Part shown: positions 1 through 8,928 of the stretch, one piece after another
Layout of the letters: each line of letters begins with the position of its first letter
How positions within the stretch are numbered: position 1 is the first letter of the stretch
DNA from: Alphaproteobacteria bacterium
GTDB taxonomy: Bacteria; Pseudomonadota; Alphaproteobacteria; Micavibrionales; Micavibrionaceae
Direction: 5' to 3'
DNA: 28,646 bases
Assembly: GCA_030432775.1 (NCBI GenBank)
Contig: JAUILO010000004.1
Coordinates: forward strand, 1-28,646
Made by a program: the position numbers and the translations under genes
The notes under the pieces: model-generated
The model's input: only the letters and a program-made list of their open reading frames with translations
What the model was told of the DNA's origin: nothing
Database searches by the model: none

Positions 1-1
1 G

Positions 2-298
2 CGTGTCTTTAAACCGATACATACATTGTTCTTCAACAAATGGTTCTTTGACGAGATCTATGAGCGCCTATTTGTGCGTAATAGTTTATCTTTGGGACGT
101 TTATTTTCTATCAGTGATAAGAAAGTGATAGATGGTTTAGGCCCGGACGGCTTTGCCAGTGTATCACAAAAAACAGGCGGTATATTTGGCCGCATTCAAA
201 GTGGTTTTGTTTACCATTATGCTTTTGCAATGATTATAGGGTTGATCGCGCTTTTGACGTGGTTCTTATATGATGCCGGCATATTCAGTGGACTTTAA
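2..298 (+). CDS. nuoL: NADH-quinone oxidoreductase subunit L, C-terminal end (partial)
   Basis: This is the last 98 codons of a gene whose 5' part lies before the window. The frame is open from base 2 and ends in TAA at 296-298. The residues show a charged stretch (FNKWFFDEIYERL), a Gly/Lys-rich linker and one hydrophobic segment close to the C-terminus, as in the terminal transmembrane helix of NuoL. NuoL is an antiporter-like proton-pumping subunit in the membrane arm of respiratory complex I. The call rests mainly on position, 22 bases before nuoM, and on the usual nuoL-nuoM-nuoN order. The fragment alone carries little diagnostic sequence. Confidence 0.85.
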   Translation, partial: RVFKPIHTLFFNKWFFDEIYERLFVRNSLSLGRLFSISDKKVIDGLGPDGFASVSQKTGGIFGRIQSGFVYHYAFAMIIGLIALLTWFLYDAGIFSGL

Positions 299-320
299 TT
301 AAGGGTATGAGCATAGAGAA

Positions 321-1937
321 ATGATTGATTTCCCAATATTATCAGCAATTGCGTTTTTACCGCTTGTCGGTGCGTTTTTCATTCTCACTATACGCGGGAG
401 TGATGAGGTTGTTGCACGCAATGCGCGCTATACGGCTTTATACACCAGCCTGTTTGCGTTTGCCCTTTCTGCGTACATGCTTGTCCGTTTTGATGGTTCG
501 ACAGCTGAGTTTCAATTCGTAGAAAGCTTCAAATGGCTGCCGGCATATAATATTTCTTACCATGTTGGTGTTGACGGTATTTCTGTTTTCTTTGTGCTGC
601 TATCAACATTGCTGACACCGATTTGTATTTTATCTAGCTGGAATGCGATCAAAACACGCGTCAAAGAATTCATGATTGCCTTCTTGCTGTTAGAAACATT
701 TATGGTTGGTACATTTATAGCGCTTGATGCCGTTTTATTCTATGTGTTCTTCGAAGCTGTACTGATACCGATGTTCTTGATTATCGGTATATGGGGTGGC
801 CCGCGCCGGATATATTCTGCGTTTAAGTTTTTCTTATATACGCTTCTTGGTTCTGTCTTGATGTTGGTTGCGCTTTTGACAATTTATTACTACACAGGCA
901 CGACCGATATTCCTGAATTGATGACACGTCATATTCCGCGCGAAATGCAGATGTGGTTATGGGTGGCTTTCTTTGCAAGCTTTGCGGTTAAAATGCCAAT
1001 GTGGCCGGTTCATACATGGCTTCCTGATGCTCACGTTGAAGCGCCGACTGCCGGTTCTGTTATTCTGGCCGGGGTGTTGCTGAAGATGGGTGGTTATGGT
1101 TTTTTGCGTTTCTCACTGCCGCTAATGCCGGAGGCGACCGCGTATTTCAGTGAAATGGTTTACTGGCTATCTATTATTGCCATTATCTACACTTCACTGG
1201 TTGCGCTTGTACAAACAGATATGAAAAAGCTGATTGCCTATTCATCTGTGGCGCATATGGGGTTTGTGACTCTTGGTATTTTTACTGCCAGTATTCAGGG
1301 GTTGCAAGGCGGTATATTCCAGATGATTAGCCATGGTGTTATCTCTGGTGCTTTATTTCTTATTGTTGGCGTGGTTTATGACCGTCTTCACACAAGAGAG
1401 ATCGCAAGATATGGTGGTTTGGTTCAGAACATGCCTAAATTCGCGGTAATTTTCATGGTCTTTATGCTTGGCTCTGTTGGCCTTCCGGGTACAAGCGGCT
1501 TTGTAGGTGAGTTTTTATCATTAATTGGTGCATTCCAAGCCAATACAGTGATTGCGGCGTTGGCGGCAACAGGCGTTATCTTGGGCGCTGCCTACATGTT
1601 GGTTTTATATCGCGGCGTTGTGTTTGGCCCGCAGGCGAATAAAGATGCATCGGAGATGAACGATGTCACTATTCGTGAAATTTCATTGTTTATTCCTTTG
1701 CTTATTCTGGTTTTTGTTTTGGGCGTTAAACCTGGTCTTGTACTGGATAGAACTGAAGCGACAGTGAAAAATTTGGTGAATAATTATGAAGCTGCGATTG
1801 CTGGCACATATCCGGCAGATATCGAGCCAGCAGCCGGTTTAGTAGAGTATGATTCAATGTCTGGTCTGGAGCGTGATATCATGCATGAAGATGAGGCATA
1901 TGGTTACGAAAATGGAGAAGGGCAACTTAATGATTGA
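321..1937 (+). CDS. nuoM: NADH-quinone oxidoreductase subunit M
   Basis: This 538-residue multi-spanning protein is a proton-pumping, antiporter-like subunit of complex I in the cytoplasmic membrane. Expected family features are visible: the helix-5 glutamate in FFEAVLIP (E145), the lysine in AVKMPMWPVHTWLPDAH (K224), and K255 in the following GVLLKMGGYG helix. These form part of the charged axis used for proton translocation. It is somewhat longer than the E. coli protein (about 509 residues), because of an acidic cytoplasmic tail after the last helix (about residues 500-538). The ATG at 321 follows an AGAG element that is a weak ribosome-binding site. The 3' end overlaps the nuoN start by 8 bases, so translation is probably coupled. 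Confidence 0.97.
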   Translation: MIDFPILSAIAFLPLVGAFFILTIRGSDEVVARNARYTALYTSLFAFALSAYMLVRFDGSTAEFQFVESFKWLPAYNISYHVGVDGISVFFVLLSTLLTPICILSSWNAIKTRVKEFMIAFLLLETFMVGTFIALDAVLFYVFFEAVLIPMFLIIGIWGGPRRIYSAFKFFLYTLLGSVLMLVALLTIYYYTGTTDIPELMTRHIPREMQMWLWVAFFASFAVKMPMWPVHTWLPDAHVEAPTAGSVILAGVLLKMGGYGFLRFSLPLMPEATAYFSEMVYWLSIIAIIYTSLVALVQTDMKKLIAYSSVAHMGFVTLGIFTASIQGLQGGIFQMISHGVISGALFLIVGVVYDRLHTREIARYGGLVQNMPKFAVIFMVFMLGSVGLPGTSGFVGEFLSLIGAFQANTVIAALAATGVILGAAYMLVLYRGVVFGPQANKDASEMNDVTIREISLFIPLLILVFVLGVKPGLVLDRTEATVKNLVNNYEAAIAGTYPADIEPAAGLVEYDSMSGLERDIMHEDEAYGYENGEGQLND

Positions 1938-3378
1938 GTATAGCTTGGATAGCGCATTGCCGATATTGCCGGAATTATTCTGTGTCTTAGCAGGAATGGT
2001 CTTGCTGATAATCGGCGCAATGCGTGGTAATGCTGCGACATCGGTGATTTGCTGGGCAACGGTGGCCACGTTTGGTGTTGCGATTATTTTGTTGCTGGGA
2101 CTTGATTGGGACCGTGTTACTGTTCTCAATGATTTTTTCGTATTCGACCCGTTTGCTGGTTTTATGAAGATGATTGTTATGTTGGGGCTTATGGCTTCTA
2201 TCGCGATGTCTGTGAATTACTTGTACCAAGAACAAATGGTACGTTTTGAATATCCTATTTTGATATTATTCGCAGGCGTAGGCATGATGTTTATGATCTC
2301 TGCCAATAATATGCTTTCTGTTTATATGGGGCTGGAGCTGCAATCTTTAAGTCTTTATGTCTTGGCAGCAATGCAGACAAGACAGCTTAAATCAGCCGAG
2401 TCCGGTATTAAATATTTCATTCTAGGCGCGCTGGCTTCGGGGATGTTGCTATTTGGTATTTCGCTAATTTATGGCTCAACCGGAACAATTGATTTTCATT
2501 CAATCGGTCAGGCTTTGGAGCTTTCCGAAGGTATGAATGCCGGGCTTATTACCGGTATGGTTTTTGTGCTTGTTGCGATCGCTTTCAAGATCTCGGCTGT
2601 TCCGTTTCATATGTGGACGCCTGATGTGTATGAAGGTGCGCCAACATCGGTGACGGCGTTATTTGCGCTGGTGCCAAAAGTGGCGGCGATTGCGCTTTTA
2701 ATCCGTTTGCTATTCGAACCTTTTGCAATGCTTGTCGATCAATGGCAGCAAATTATCTGGGTGCTATCATTAGCATCGATGGTTGTTGGTGCGTTTGCCG
2801 GTCTTGTACAAAACAATGTGAAACGTCTGCTGGCTTATAGCTCGATTGGTAATGTCGGTTATGCGTTGATTGGCCTTGTTGCTGCATCAGAAGGCGGCGT
2901 TGCTGCGGTTATTTTGTACCTTGTGATTTACATGGTTATGACTGTTGGTGCGTTTAGCATCTTGCTTGTTCTGCGCCGCGACAATGTTGGGCTTGTGAAG
3001 CTGAGCGATTTTGCCGGTCTATCATCTACTAATCCGGTTCTGGCCTACTCAATGGCGATTATTATGTTTTCTATGAGTGGTATTCCGCCATTTGCAGGGT
3101 TCTTTGGCAAGATGTTTATTTTTGAAACAGCAGTTGCCGAAGGATTTTATGTTCTGGCTGTGCTTGGTGTATTAAGCTCTGTAGTTGGTGCATATTACTA
3201 TCTGCGCATTATCAAGATTATGTTCTTTGATAGTTCGGAGGAAACAATTGATAACGAGTTTCCTCTTGCAACACGCGTTCTTCTGGTTGCTAGTATCGTG
3301 ATTATTGTCGGGTTTGTATTCAAACCGATGTTGTTGCTTCATGGCACATTAAATATTACGGCGACGTTCTTTACCTGA
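1930..3378 (+). CDS. nuoN: NADH-quinone oxidoreductase subunit N
   Basis: This 482-residue membrane subunit of complex I is a third antiporter-like proton channel. The core motif is seen in FKISAVPFHMWTPDVYEGAP, with the conserved lysine and the helix-breaking PDVYEGAP, followed by a second lysine helix (ALVPKVAAIALLIRL). The reading frame is open upstream to an ATG at 1849. I chose the ATG at 1930 because a strong GGAGAAGGG ribosome-binding site ends 8 bases before it, and the protein then starts with the typical hydrophilic-then-hydrophobic N-terminus (MIEYSLDSALPILPELF). It overlaps nuoM by 8 bases and ends 2 bases before birA, which places birA in the nuo transcript. Confidence 0.96.
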   Translation: MIEYSLDSALPILPELFCVLAGMVLLIIGAMRGNAATSVICWATVATFGVAIILLLGLDWDRVTVLNDFFVFDPFAGFMKMIVMLGLMASIAMSVNYLYQEQMVRFEYPILILFAGVGMMFMISANNMLSVYMGLELQSLSLYVLAAMQTRQLKSAESGIKYFILGALASGMLLFGISLIYGSTGTIDFHSIGQALELSEGMNAGLITGMVFVLVAIAFKISAVPFHMWTPDVYEGAPTSVTALFALVPKVAAIALLIRLLFEPFAMLVDQWQQIIWVLSLASMVVGAFAGLVQNNVKRLLAYSSIGNVGYALIGLVAASEGGVAAVILYLVIYMVMTVGAFSILLVLRRDNVGLVKLSDFAGLSSTNPVLAYSMAIIMFSMSGIPPFAGFFGKMFIFETAVAEGFYVLAVLGVLSSVVGAYYYLRIIKIMFFDSSEETIDNEFPLATRVLLVASIVIIVGFVFKPMLLLHGTLNITATFFT

Positions 3379-3380
3379 TA

Positions 3381-4103
3381 ATGATTAATTGGCACATCCA
3401 GACATTTGCGAGTACAGATTCAACACAGAATCTTCTGCGTAATCTCTTAAATGAGGGGGCGGGCGAAGGTGTTGTTATTCAAGCTCTTGAGCAAAAACAG
3501 GGGCGTGGTCGACATGGCCGTGACTGGGTATCACCACTAGGTAATTTATATATGTCATTCTCGCTTGCGCCTGATTGCGCGGCCGATGTTGCAGGGCAAC
3601 TTTCATTTGTTGTTGCGGTTGCTTTATCAAGAGCAGTTGGCCGCGTTCAGGAGGGGGACCATGTTCGAGCGCTGAAATGGCCGAATGATTTATTGGTGAA
3701 TGGCAAGAAACTGGCCGGTATATTGCTTGAAAGTGATATCAAGGACGGTAAGGTTAGCTACCTGATTGTGGGCTGCGGCGTTAATATTTTGAGCGCGCCG
3801 GATGAAGCAATCGCGATTAAGGATATATGCGGTGATAAACAGGTTCCAATTCATCCGTTCCGCGATATGGTGCTGGAAGAGGTCAATTCTGTATATAGAC
3901 TTTGGAAAGAGGAAGGGTTTGAGAGAATCCGTGAAGAGTGGCTGGCACAAGCCTATGGACTAAACGAACAGATGTCTGTAACACTAGCGGATAAACGAGT
4001 TAAGGGACGTTTTGTGGACCTTGATAAAAAGGGGCAATTATTGCTCCGGACGGAAGATGGTCAGGATATCGCCATTAACTCGGGCGATGTTTATTTTAGC
4101 TAG
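3381..4103 (+). CDS. birA: Biotin--[acetyl-CoA-carboxylase] ligase
   Basis: This 240-residue cytoplasmic enzyme makes biotinyl-5'-AMP and transfers biotin to the carrier protein of acyl-CoA carboxylases. Diagnostic motifs are the adenylate-binding loop GRGRHGR (residues 41-47), KWPND (99-103), the KKLAGILLE segment carrying the catalytic lysine, and GCGVN (131-135). There is no N-terminal winged-helix DNA-binding domain. It is therefore a monofunctional (group I) ligase and should not act as a biotin operon repressor. It starts 2 bases after nuoN, so it is almost certainly co-transcribed with complex I genes, an arrangement familiar in Alphaproteobacteria. Confidence 0.94.
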   Translation: MINWHIQTFASTDSTQNLLRNLLNEGAGEGVVIQALEQKQGRGRHGRDWVSPLGNLYMSFSLAPDCAADVAGQLSFVVAVALSRAVGRVQEGDHVRALKWPNDLLVNGKKLAGILLESDIKDGKVSYLIVGCGVNILSAPDEAIAIKDICGDKQVPIHPFRDMVLEEVNSVYRLWKEEGFERIREEWLAQAYGLNEQMSVTLADKRVKGRFVDLDKKGQLLLRTEDGQDIAINSGDVYFS

Positions 4104-4154
4104 AAATCGCATATTTAAAACATGTAACGCATACGGTTAATGATTATATTCCAG

Positions 4155-4181
4155 CCGTTAAGGCGGAACGGATCATAAGGA
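4155..4181 (+). promoter_or_regulatory. Small hairpin next to the coaX ribosome-binding site
   Basis: CCGTT (4155-4159) and AACGG (4167-4171) form a perfect 5-bp stem with a 7-base purine-rich loop. The coaX Shine-Dalgarno AAGGA (4177-4181) begins 5 bases after the stem and lies 9 bases before the ATG. It may tune initiation. The rest of the 87-base birA-coaX gap shows no convincing promoter or terminator. Confidence 0.3.
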
Positions 4182-4190
4182 ATTTTTTTA

Positions 4191-5000
4191 ATGTTACTCG
4201 CAATAGATGCCGGGAATACAAATATTGTTTTTGCTATTTTTGATGGCGAGGAAAACAAGCATGTCTGGCGTTTGAATACGAATGCAAAAAGAACCGCTGA
4301 TGAATATGCGGCGTGGTTGTTTCCGTTATTTAATAATGCCGATCTTGAATTTGGTGATATTGATCAGGCAATCATTAGCTCGGTTGTCCCTGATGCTAAT
4401 TATAATCTGGATAATTTAACTAATAAATTCTTTTCCTGTAAGCCTGTCTTTATCGGACACAAGCTGGTTTCTACATTTATTGATCCATCTTTGGATAAGC
4501 CGGAGGAAATCGGTGCCGATCGTTTGGTGAATACTGTGGCGGCAACATTGAAATACCCATATCCGGCGATAGTGATTGATTTTGGTACGGCGACCACATT
4601 TGATGTCGTTGATGCGAACGGTCGATACTCAGGCGGTATTATTGCGCCGGGAGCAAATCTTTCGATGACAGCGCTGCATCAGGCTGCGGCTAAATTACCT
4701 AGCGTCAATATAGAAAAGACCGCATTTGTTAAAGGCCGCAGTACGGTAGAGGCAATCCAGTCGGGCATTTTCTGGGGCTATGTCAGTATGATTGAAGGTC
4801 TGATTGATAAGCTTAAAGTGGAAATTAATAGCAGTGCGGCGGTTTGCGTTATCGCAACAGGTGGCCTTGCCGCATTATATGCCTCAAGCGTTGGGGCAAT
4901 TGACCATGTGGATGATAATTTGACTTTGAACGGCTTGATCCATATCCAAAAACTAATTAATGAAAACAACACCGTCTATGAAATGGAAAAAGCTTTATGA
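4191..5000 (+). CDS. coaX: Type III pantothenate kinase
   Basis: This 269-residue enzyme phosphorylates pantothenate, the first committed step of coenzyme A synthesis. It belongs to the ASKHA fold and shows the family motifs: the N-terminal phosphate-binding DAGNTN (residues 6-11), GADR with the catalytic aspartate (108-111), DFGTATT (130-136), and GGIIAPG (148-154). The length is normal. Type III enzymes are generally not feedback-inhibited by CoA and have a high Km for ATP (family knowledge). The start is fixed by AAGGA at 4177-4181. The stop codon overlaps the RNase J start in an ATGA, so the two are probably translationally coupled. Confidence 0.96.
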   Translation: MLLAIDAGNTNIVFAIFDGEENKHVWRLNTNAKRTADEYAAWLFPLFNNADLEFGDIDQAIISSVVPDANYNLDNLTNKFFSCKPVFIGHKLVSTFIDPSLDKPEEIGADRLVNTVAATLKYPYPAIVIDFGTATTFDVVDANGRYSGGIIAPGANLSMTALHQAAAKLPSVNIEKTAFVKGRSTVEAIQSGIFWGYVSMIEGLIDKLKVEINSSAAVCVIATGGLAALYASSVGAIDHVDDNLTLNGLIHIQKLINENNTVYEMEKAL

Positions 5001-6679
5001 GCGACAACCTAAAACTCGATCCCAAACAACTATATTTTATACCGATGGGTGGTAGCGAGCAATTTGGTGTGAACTTTAATCTATATTCCCATCAAGATCG
5101 CTGGCTTGCCATTGATTGTGGTATCGGGTTTGCTGATAATCGTTTTCCCGGTATTGATATTCTTATCCCTGATGTCTCGTTTTTGGAAGAACGCGCTGAT
5201 AAGCTTGAGGCTTTGATCGTTACGCACGCCCATGAAGATCATGTGGGCGCTGTGCCGCGTGTCTGGCAAAGGCTTCGCTGCCCCATCTATTGTACAGAGT
5301 TCACCGCGCAGGTTTTGCAGCATAAAATTCGTGAATTTCCGGAAGCACGTGATGCGAAGATCGTCATTATTAAGCCAGGTGATCGTATAGAACTTGGGCC
5401 ATTTACGGTCGAGTTTATAGAAGTTGCGCATTCAATACCGGATACGTGTTCTGTGGTTGTACGAACCAAGGTTGGTAATGTATTGCATAGTGGTGATTGG
5501 AATCTGGATCCAAATCCTGTACTGGGTGGCAAGACAGATGAAAAAGCGTTTCGTGCGCTTGGTGATGAAAAGACACGTCTGACATATATTGGCGATTCAA
5601 CCAATGCAAATGTGGCGGGACGTTCTGGCTCTGAAGCAGAAGTTGAAAAAGGGCTGGCTAAGGTATTTAAAGAACATAGAGGCCGTATTGGCGTTACGAT
5701 ATTTGCCTCCAATGTCGGCAGATTGCAAAGTATATGTCGTGCTGCCAAAGCTTGTGGCAGGCGTGTGGCGTTTGCCGGTCGCTCGTTGCATACTATGGTT
5801 GGTGCGGCCAAAAATTGTGGCTATTTACAGGATATTGAAGATTTCGTAAGTGAAGAAGATATCGGATATTTGCCGGAAGATAAGCAAGTCATTATCCTGA
5901 CCGGATCACAGGGTGAATCACGTGCTGCGCTTGCCCGTGTTGCAAGAGGCGAACATAAAAACATATCCTTTGGCCACAAAGACACTGTTGTGTTTTCTGC
6001 GCGAGCCATTCCGGGTAATGAGGCCGATATTAATGCTGTTATCAATAATCTAGTTGGAGCAGGTGTTACAGTGGTGACGCCGAACGATACCAAACACACC
6101 ATTCATGTTTCAGGCCATCCGCGCCGCGATGAAGTCATTGATATGTTCCAGTGGATTAAACCTTCGACCGTTATTCCGGTTCATGGTGAACGTATGCAGC
6201 TCGAAGCTCATGCAGAGATTGCACGGGGCTGTCAGGTTGAAGATGTAATTGTACCAAGCAATGGATCGGTTATTACGTTGGGACCGGGCGCGCCTGCGGT
6301 TGTTGATCATGTTGAAACAGGTATGGAAGCAATTGAATCACGCCGCGTGCTTGATTCAGGACATAGATCTATCGTTGAACGCCGTAAATTTCAATATACA
6401 GGCGCATTATTTATTACCCTTGCCGTATCGCCGCGTGGTGATTTATTGCGCTATCCGGATATTTCGGCTGTCGGGCTTATTGATTACGAAGATGAAGACG
6501 GACAGGAACTGCTGCTTGATCTGCGTGATGAAATCGAAGATATTATGGCAGATATGAAGCGCGATGATTTATATGATGATCATGCCATTCACGAAGAGGT
6601 AAGAATAGGCGCACGCCGTTTAGTCAGTATGCTGCTTGGCATGAAACCGATGACATATGTTCATGTTATAAGGGTGTAG
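4997..6679 (+). CDS. rnj: Ribonuclease J (metallo-beta-lactamase/beta-CASP RNase)
   Basis: This 560-residue cytoplasmic RNase J, with expected 5'-3' exonuclease and endonuclease activity, acts in mRNA turnover and rRNA maturation. The metal-binding beta-lactamase motif HAHEDH is at residues 77-82, with further ligands at H145 and the HSGD aspartate (D167). The beta-CASP part includes HVSGHPRRDE (370-379), and PVHGE carries the last histidine (H396). A C-terminal domain of about 100 residues follows, as in RNase J. Alphaproteobacteria commonly carry RNase J alongside RNase E. It overlaps coaX by 4 bases and is followed 4 bases later by the DUF1467 gene. Confidence 0.94.
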   Translation: MSDNLKLDPKQLYFIPMGGSEQFGVNFNLYSHQDRWLAIDCGIGFADNRFPGIDILIPDVSFLEERADKLEALIVTHAHEDHVGAVPRVWQRLRCPIYCTEFTAQVLQHKIREFPEARDAKIVIIKPGDRIELGPFTVEFIEVAHSIPDTCSVVVRTKVGNVLHSGDWNLDPNPVLGGKTDEKAFRALGDEKTRLTYIGDSTNANVAGRSGSEAEVEKGLAKVFKEHRGRIGVTIFASNVGRLQSICRAAKACGRRVAFAGRSLHTMVGAAKNCGYLQDIEDFVSEEDIGYLPEDKQVIILTGSQGESRAALARVARGEHKNISFGHKDTVVFSARAIPGNEADINAVINNLVGAGVTVVTPNDTKHTIHVSGHPRRDEVIDMFQWIKPSTVIPVHGERMQLEAHAEIARGCQVEDVIVPSNGSVITLGPGAPAVVDHVETGMEAIESRRVLDSGHRSIVERRKFQYTGALFITLAVSPRGDLLRYPDISAVGLIDYEDEDGQELLLDLRDEIEDIMADMKRDDLYDDHAIHEEVRIGARRLVSMLLGMKPMTYVHVIRV

Positions 6680-6683
6680 TTAT

Positions 6684-6956
6684 ATGGATTGGTTTAGCGG
6701 TATAGTTGTTTTTGTGCTGATATGGTGGAGCTGTTTGTTTACAGTACTGCCATGGGGCGTAAGGCATAATGCTGAAACTTCAGCTGAATCCGGGCACTGT
6801 ACCGGCGCGCCGGTAAACCCGAATTTGAAGAAAAAATTTATTATCACCACAATTATGGCTTTTGTTATTTGGTGTGTTGTTGCAACGATGATTGTATTTG
6901 ATGTTGTGGATTTTTATGATTTATCAGTTAAAATGTTCGCGGAGGATTATAAATGA
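6684..6956 (+). CDS. DUF1467 family small membrane protein
   Basis: This 90-residue protein has two predicted transmembrane helices (about residues 4-22 and 52-74). The first is followed by the family-typical PWGVR (23-27), and a short polar loop holds GAPVNPNLKKK just before the second helix. That pattern matches the DUF1467 family, which is widespread in Alphaproteobacteria and usually found next to proS or RNase J. Its function is unknown. AGGG at 6671-6674 serves as ribosome-binding site inside the end of the RNase J gene. The stop overlaps the next start by 4 bases (ATGA), which suggests coupled synthesis with the secreted protein downstream. Confidence 0.85.
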   Translation: MDWFSGIVVFVLIWWSCLFTVLPWGVRHNAETSAESGHCTGAPVNPNLKKKFIITTIMAFVIWCVVATMIVFDVVDFYDLSVKMFAEDYK

Positions 6957-7513
6957 CTTTAAAAAACGTTTCTAATATCTTGTTGTTTAATGCAATTATT
7001 TGCTTTCTATCAACTGCGGCATTGGCGCAGAATACGATTTGTCCGGTGCTTGAAAAATATAATGTTCCGGTCAATGTACAAAAACCACATGCGGCTATTT
7101 TGGGCGCGGAATACCAGCCGGGTGTAGATGTAAACGGCAATGCTGTTGCAGCGGCTGATGTGAACGGCGTGTTACAAGCGATGCCAGATATAATTCGTAT
7201 TCCGATTAATATTGATCTTGTGAACTATATTCAGCAAACTTTGCCTTTGGGCACAGAGATGGATACGTCTTTGGGAATGGTTGAAATTCATAAAGATGGC
7301 CGTATTTTCTACAATGATCAGGATATTACAACACAAACCCAGACATTATGTGGTCACAGCGGGGTGATCGATACATCTAAAACACAGGCTGATATTGCAA
7401 ATCCGGTGCAATCTGATAGCAATAAGGCTGTGCTAGGGGCTGGCGCGAGGTCGACCCCGCATAGTTTGACGACAAGTGATGATCCCGATGCCTTGTATGG
7501 CAGTGGAAACTAG
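6953..7513 (+). CDS. Hypothetical secreted (periplasmic) protein
   Basis: I do not recognise this 186-residue protein. It has a clear Sec signal peptide (hydrophobic core about residues 9-20, likely cleavage after TAALA at 25). The mature part has only two cysteines, C30 and C133, which could form a disulfide. Residues 50-75 hold a conserved-looking AEYQPGVDVNGNAVAAADVNG element, then an extended hydrophobic stretch (IIRIPINIDL) and KDGRIFYNDQ. That is compatible with a small all-beta domain (inference). The last 45 residues are polar and low in structure. It starts with a good GGAGG (6941-6945), overlaps the DUF1467 gene by 4 bases and precedes proS by 53 bases. I saw no lipobox or enzymatic motif. 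Confidence 0.75.
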   Translation: MTLKNVSNILLFNAIICFLSTAALAQNTICPVLEKYNVPVNVQKPHAAILGAEYQPGVDVNGNAVAAADVNGVLQAMPDIIRIPINIDLVNYIQQTLPLGTEMDTSLGMVEIHKDGRIFYNDQDITTQTQTLCGHSGVIDTSKTQADIANPVQSDSNKAVLGAGARSTPHSLTTSDDPDALYGSGN

Positions 7514-7566
7514 CTTGCCTATTATAAATTTCAGTAAGAACAAAAGAACATTAAGGACGTTTTATT

Positions 7567-8928
7567 ATGCGCTCATCAGAGTTATTTCTTCCAACACTAA
7601 AAGACACACCAAAGGAAGCAGAGATCATCTCGCACCAGCTTATGTTGCGCGCAGGTATGGTTAAGCAGACAAGCTCCGGCATTTATAGCTGGCTGCCAAT
7701 TGGTTATCGTGTTTTGAAAAAGATCGAACAGATTGTTCGCGAAGAACAGGATGCAGCAGGCGCACAGGAAGTTTTGATGCCGACATTGCAGTCTGCTGAT
7801 CTTTGGAAGGAAAGCGGCCGTTATGATGATTACGGGCAGGAAATGCTTCGAATTACTGACCGCCATGACCGCGATATGCTTTATGGGCCGACTAATGAAG
7901 AGATGATTACAGATATTGTTCGCACGCATATTCATTCATATAAGAACCTGCCGAAGAACCTATATCATATTCAGTGGAAGTTCCGTGATGAAATTCGTCC
8001 GCGTTTTGGCGTGATGCGCGGCCGTGAATTTTTGATGAAGGATAATTACTCTTTTGATCTGGATTACGAAGGTGCGCTTTATTCATACCAGAAAATGTTT
8101 CTGGCTTATTTGCGCACATTTGCACGGCTTGGTCTGCGCGCTATTCCGATGCGCGCCGATACCGGCCCGATTGGCGGCGATTTGAGCCACGAATTTATTA
8201 TTCTTGCCGATACCGGTGAAAGTCAGGTTTATGCCGATGCGAAATGGAGCGAGCTTGATACATCTGCGCTAGGTCTTGATTATTCAGACAAAGAAAAACT
8301 GGCTGCTTTTTATGATGACATGACATCATATTACGCTGTGACGGATGAAAAGCACGAGCCGGAAAATTGTCCGCTTTCTGATGATAAGCTTTTGACCGCG
8401 CGTGGTATTGAGGTTGGTCACATTTTCTATTTCGGTACAAAATATTCGGCTGCTATGGGCGCGAAAGTGCAAAATAGCGAAGGCGAGATGATCAACCTTG
8501 AAATGGGGTCATATGGTATTGGTGTGTCGCGTCTTGTTGGCGGTATTATCGAGGCCAGCCACGATGAACAAGGCATCATTTGGCCAGCTTCGGTTGCACC
8601 GTTTCAGGTTGGCTTGATCAATCTTGACCCTGAAGATGAAACTTGTTCTGCGTTTTGTAATGAAACATATCAGAAATTGCGCAAAATATATGATACTGCG
8701 CCGTTTTATGATGATGTTTTATATGATGAGCGCGAAGGCGTCCGTCCGGGCTTTAAGTTCAATGAAATGGAATTAATCGGTATACCTTGGCAAATCCGCA
8801 AGGGCGCTCGTCAGGATGGCGATAGTGTTATTCTGAAAAAGCGTGATAGTGATGAAAAACACGATGTGTCATTGGAACAGGCATTGAATATTTTGCAAGA
8901 TTCCGCTGTTATTAAAAAGGCTGCATAA
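7567..8928 (+). CDS. proS: Prolyl-tRNA synthetase, short form without editing domain
   Basis: This 453-residue class II aminoacyl-tRNA synthetase charges tRNA-Pro. Class II motif 2 is seen in RDEIRPRFG (residues 140-148), with GPTNEE (108-113) at the substrate pocket, and motif 3 in GSYGIGVSRLVGG (314-326). The anticodon-binding domain occupies about residues 345-440. The roughly 180-residue INS editing insertion of E. coli-type ProRS between motifs 2 and 3 is missing. This is the usual alphaproteobacterial short form, so correction of Ala-tRNA-Pro would need a separate trans-editing protein, not seen here. AAGGA at 7553-7557 supports the ATG start. Confidence 0.97.
   Translation: MRSSELFLPTLKDTPKEAEIISHQLMLRAGMVKQTSSGIYSWLPIGYRVLKKIEQIVREEQDAAGAQEVLMPTLQSADLWKESGRYDDYGQEMLRITDRHDRDMLYGPTNEEMITDIVRTHIHSYKNLPKNLYHIQWKFRDEIRPRFGVMRGREFLMKDNYSFDLDYEGALYSYQKMFLAYLRTFARLGLRAIPMRADTGPIGGDLSHEFIILADTGESQVYADAKWSELDTSALGLDYSDKEKLAAFYDDMTSYYAVTDEKHEPENCPLSDDKLLTARGIEVGHIFYFGTKYSAAMGAKVQNSEGEMINLEMGSYGIGVSRLVGGIIEASHDEQGIIWPASVAPFQVGLINLDPEDETCSAFCNETYQKLRKIYDTAPFYDDVLYDEREGVRPGFKFNEMELIGIPWQIRKGARQDGDSVILKKRDSDEKHDVSLEQALNILQDSAVIKKAA

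Noticed and set aside
4104..4190. Possible separate promoter for coaX (TATATT near 4145)
   Set aside because: No -35-like hexamer at a suitable distance, and the region is AT-rich enough for such matches by chance.
5287..5811. Open frame of 174 codons on the - strand inside the RNase J gene
   Set aside because: It is fully antisense to catalytic RNase J sequence, with Ser/Thr/Pro-rich shadow composition and no motif.
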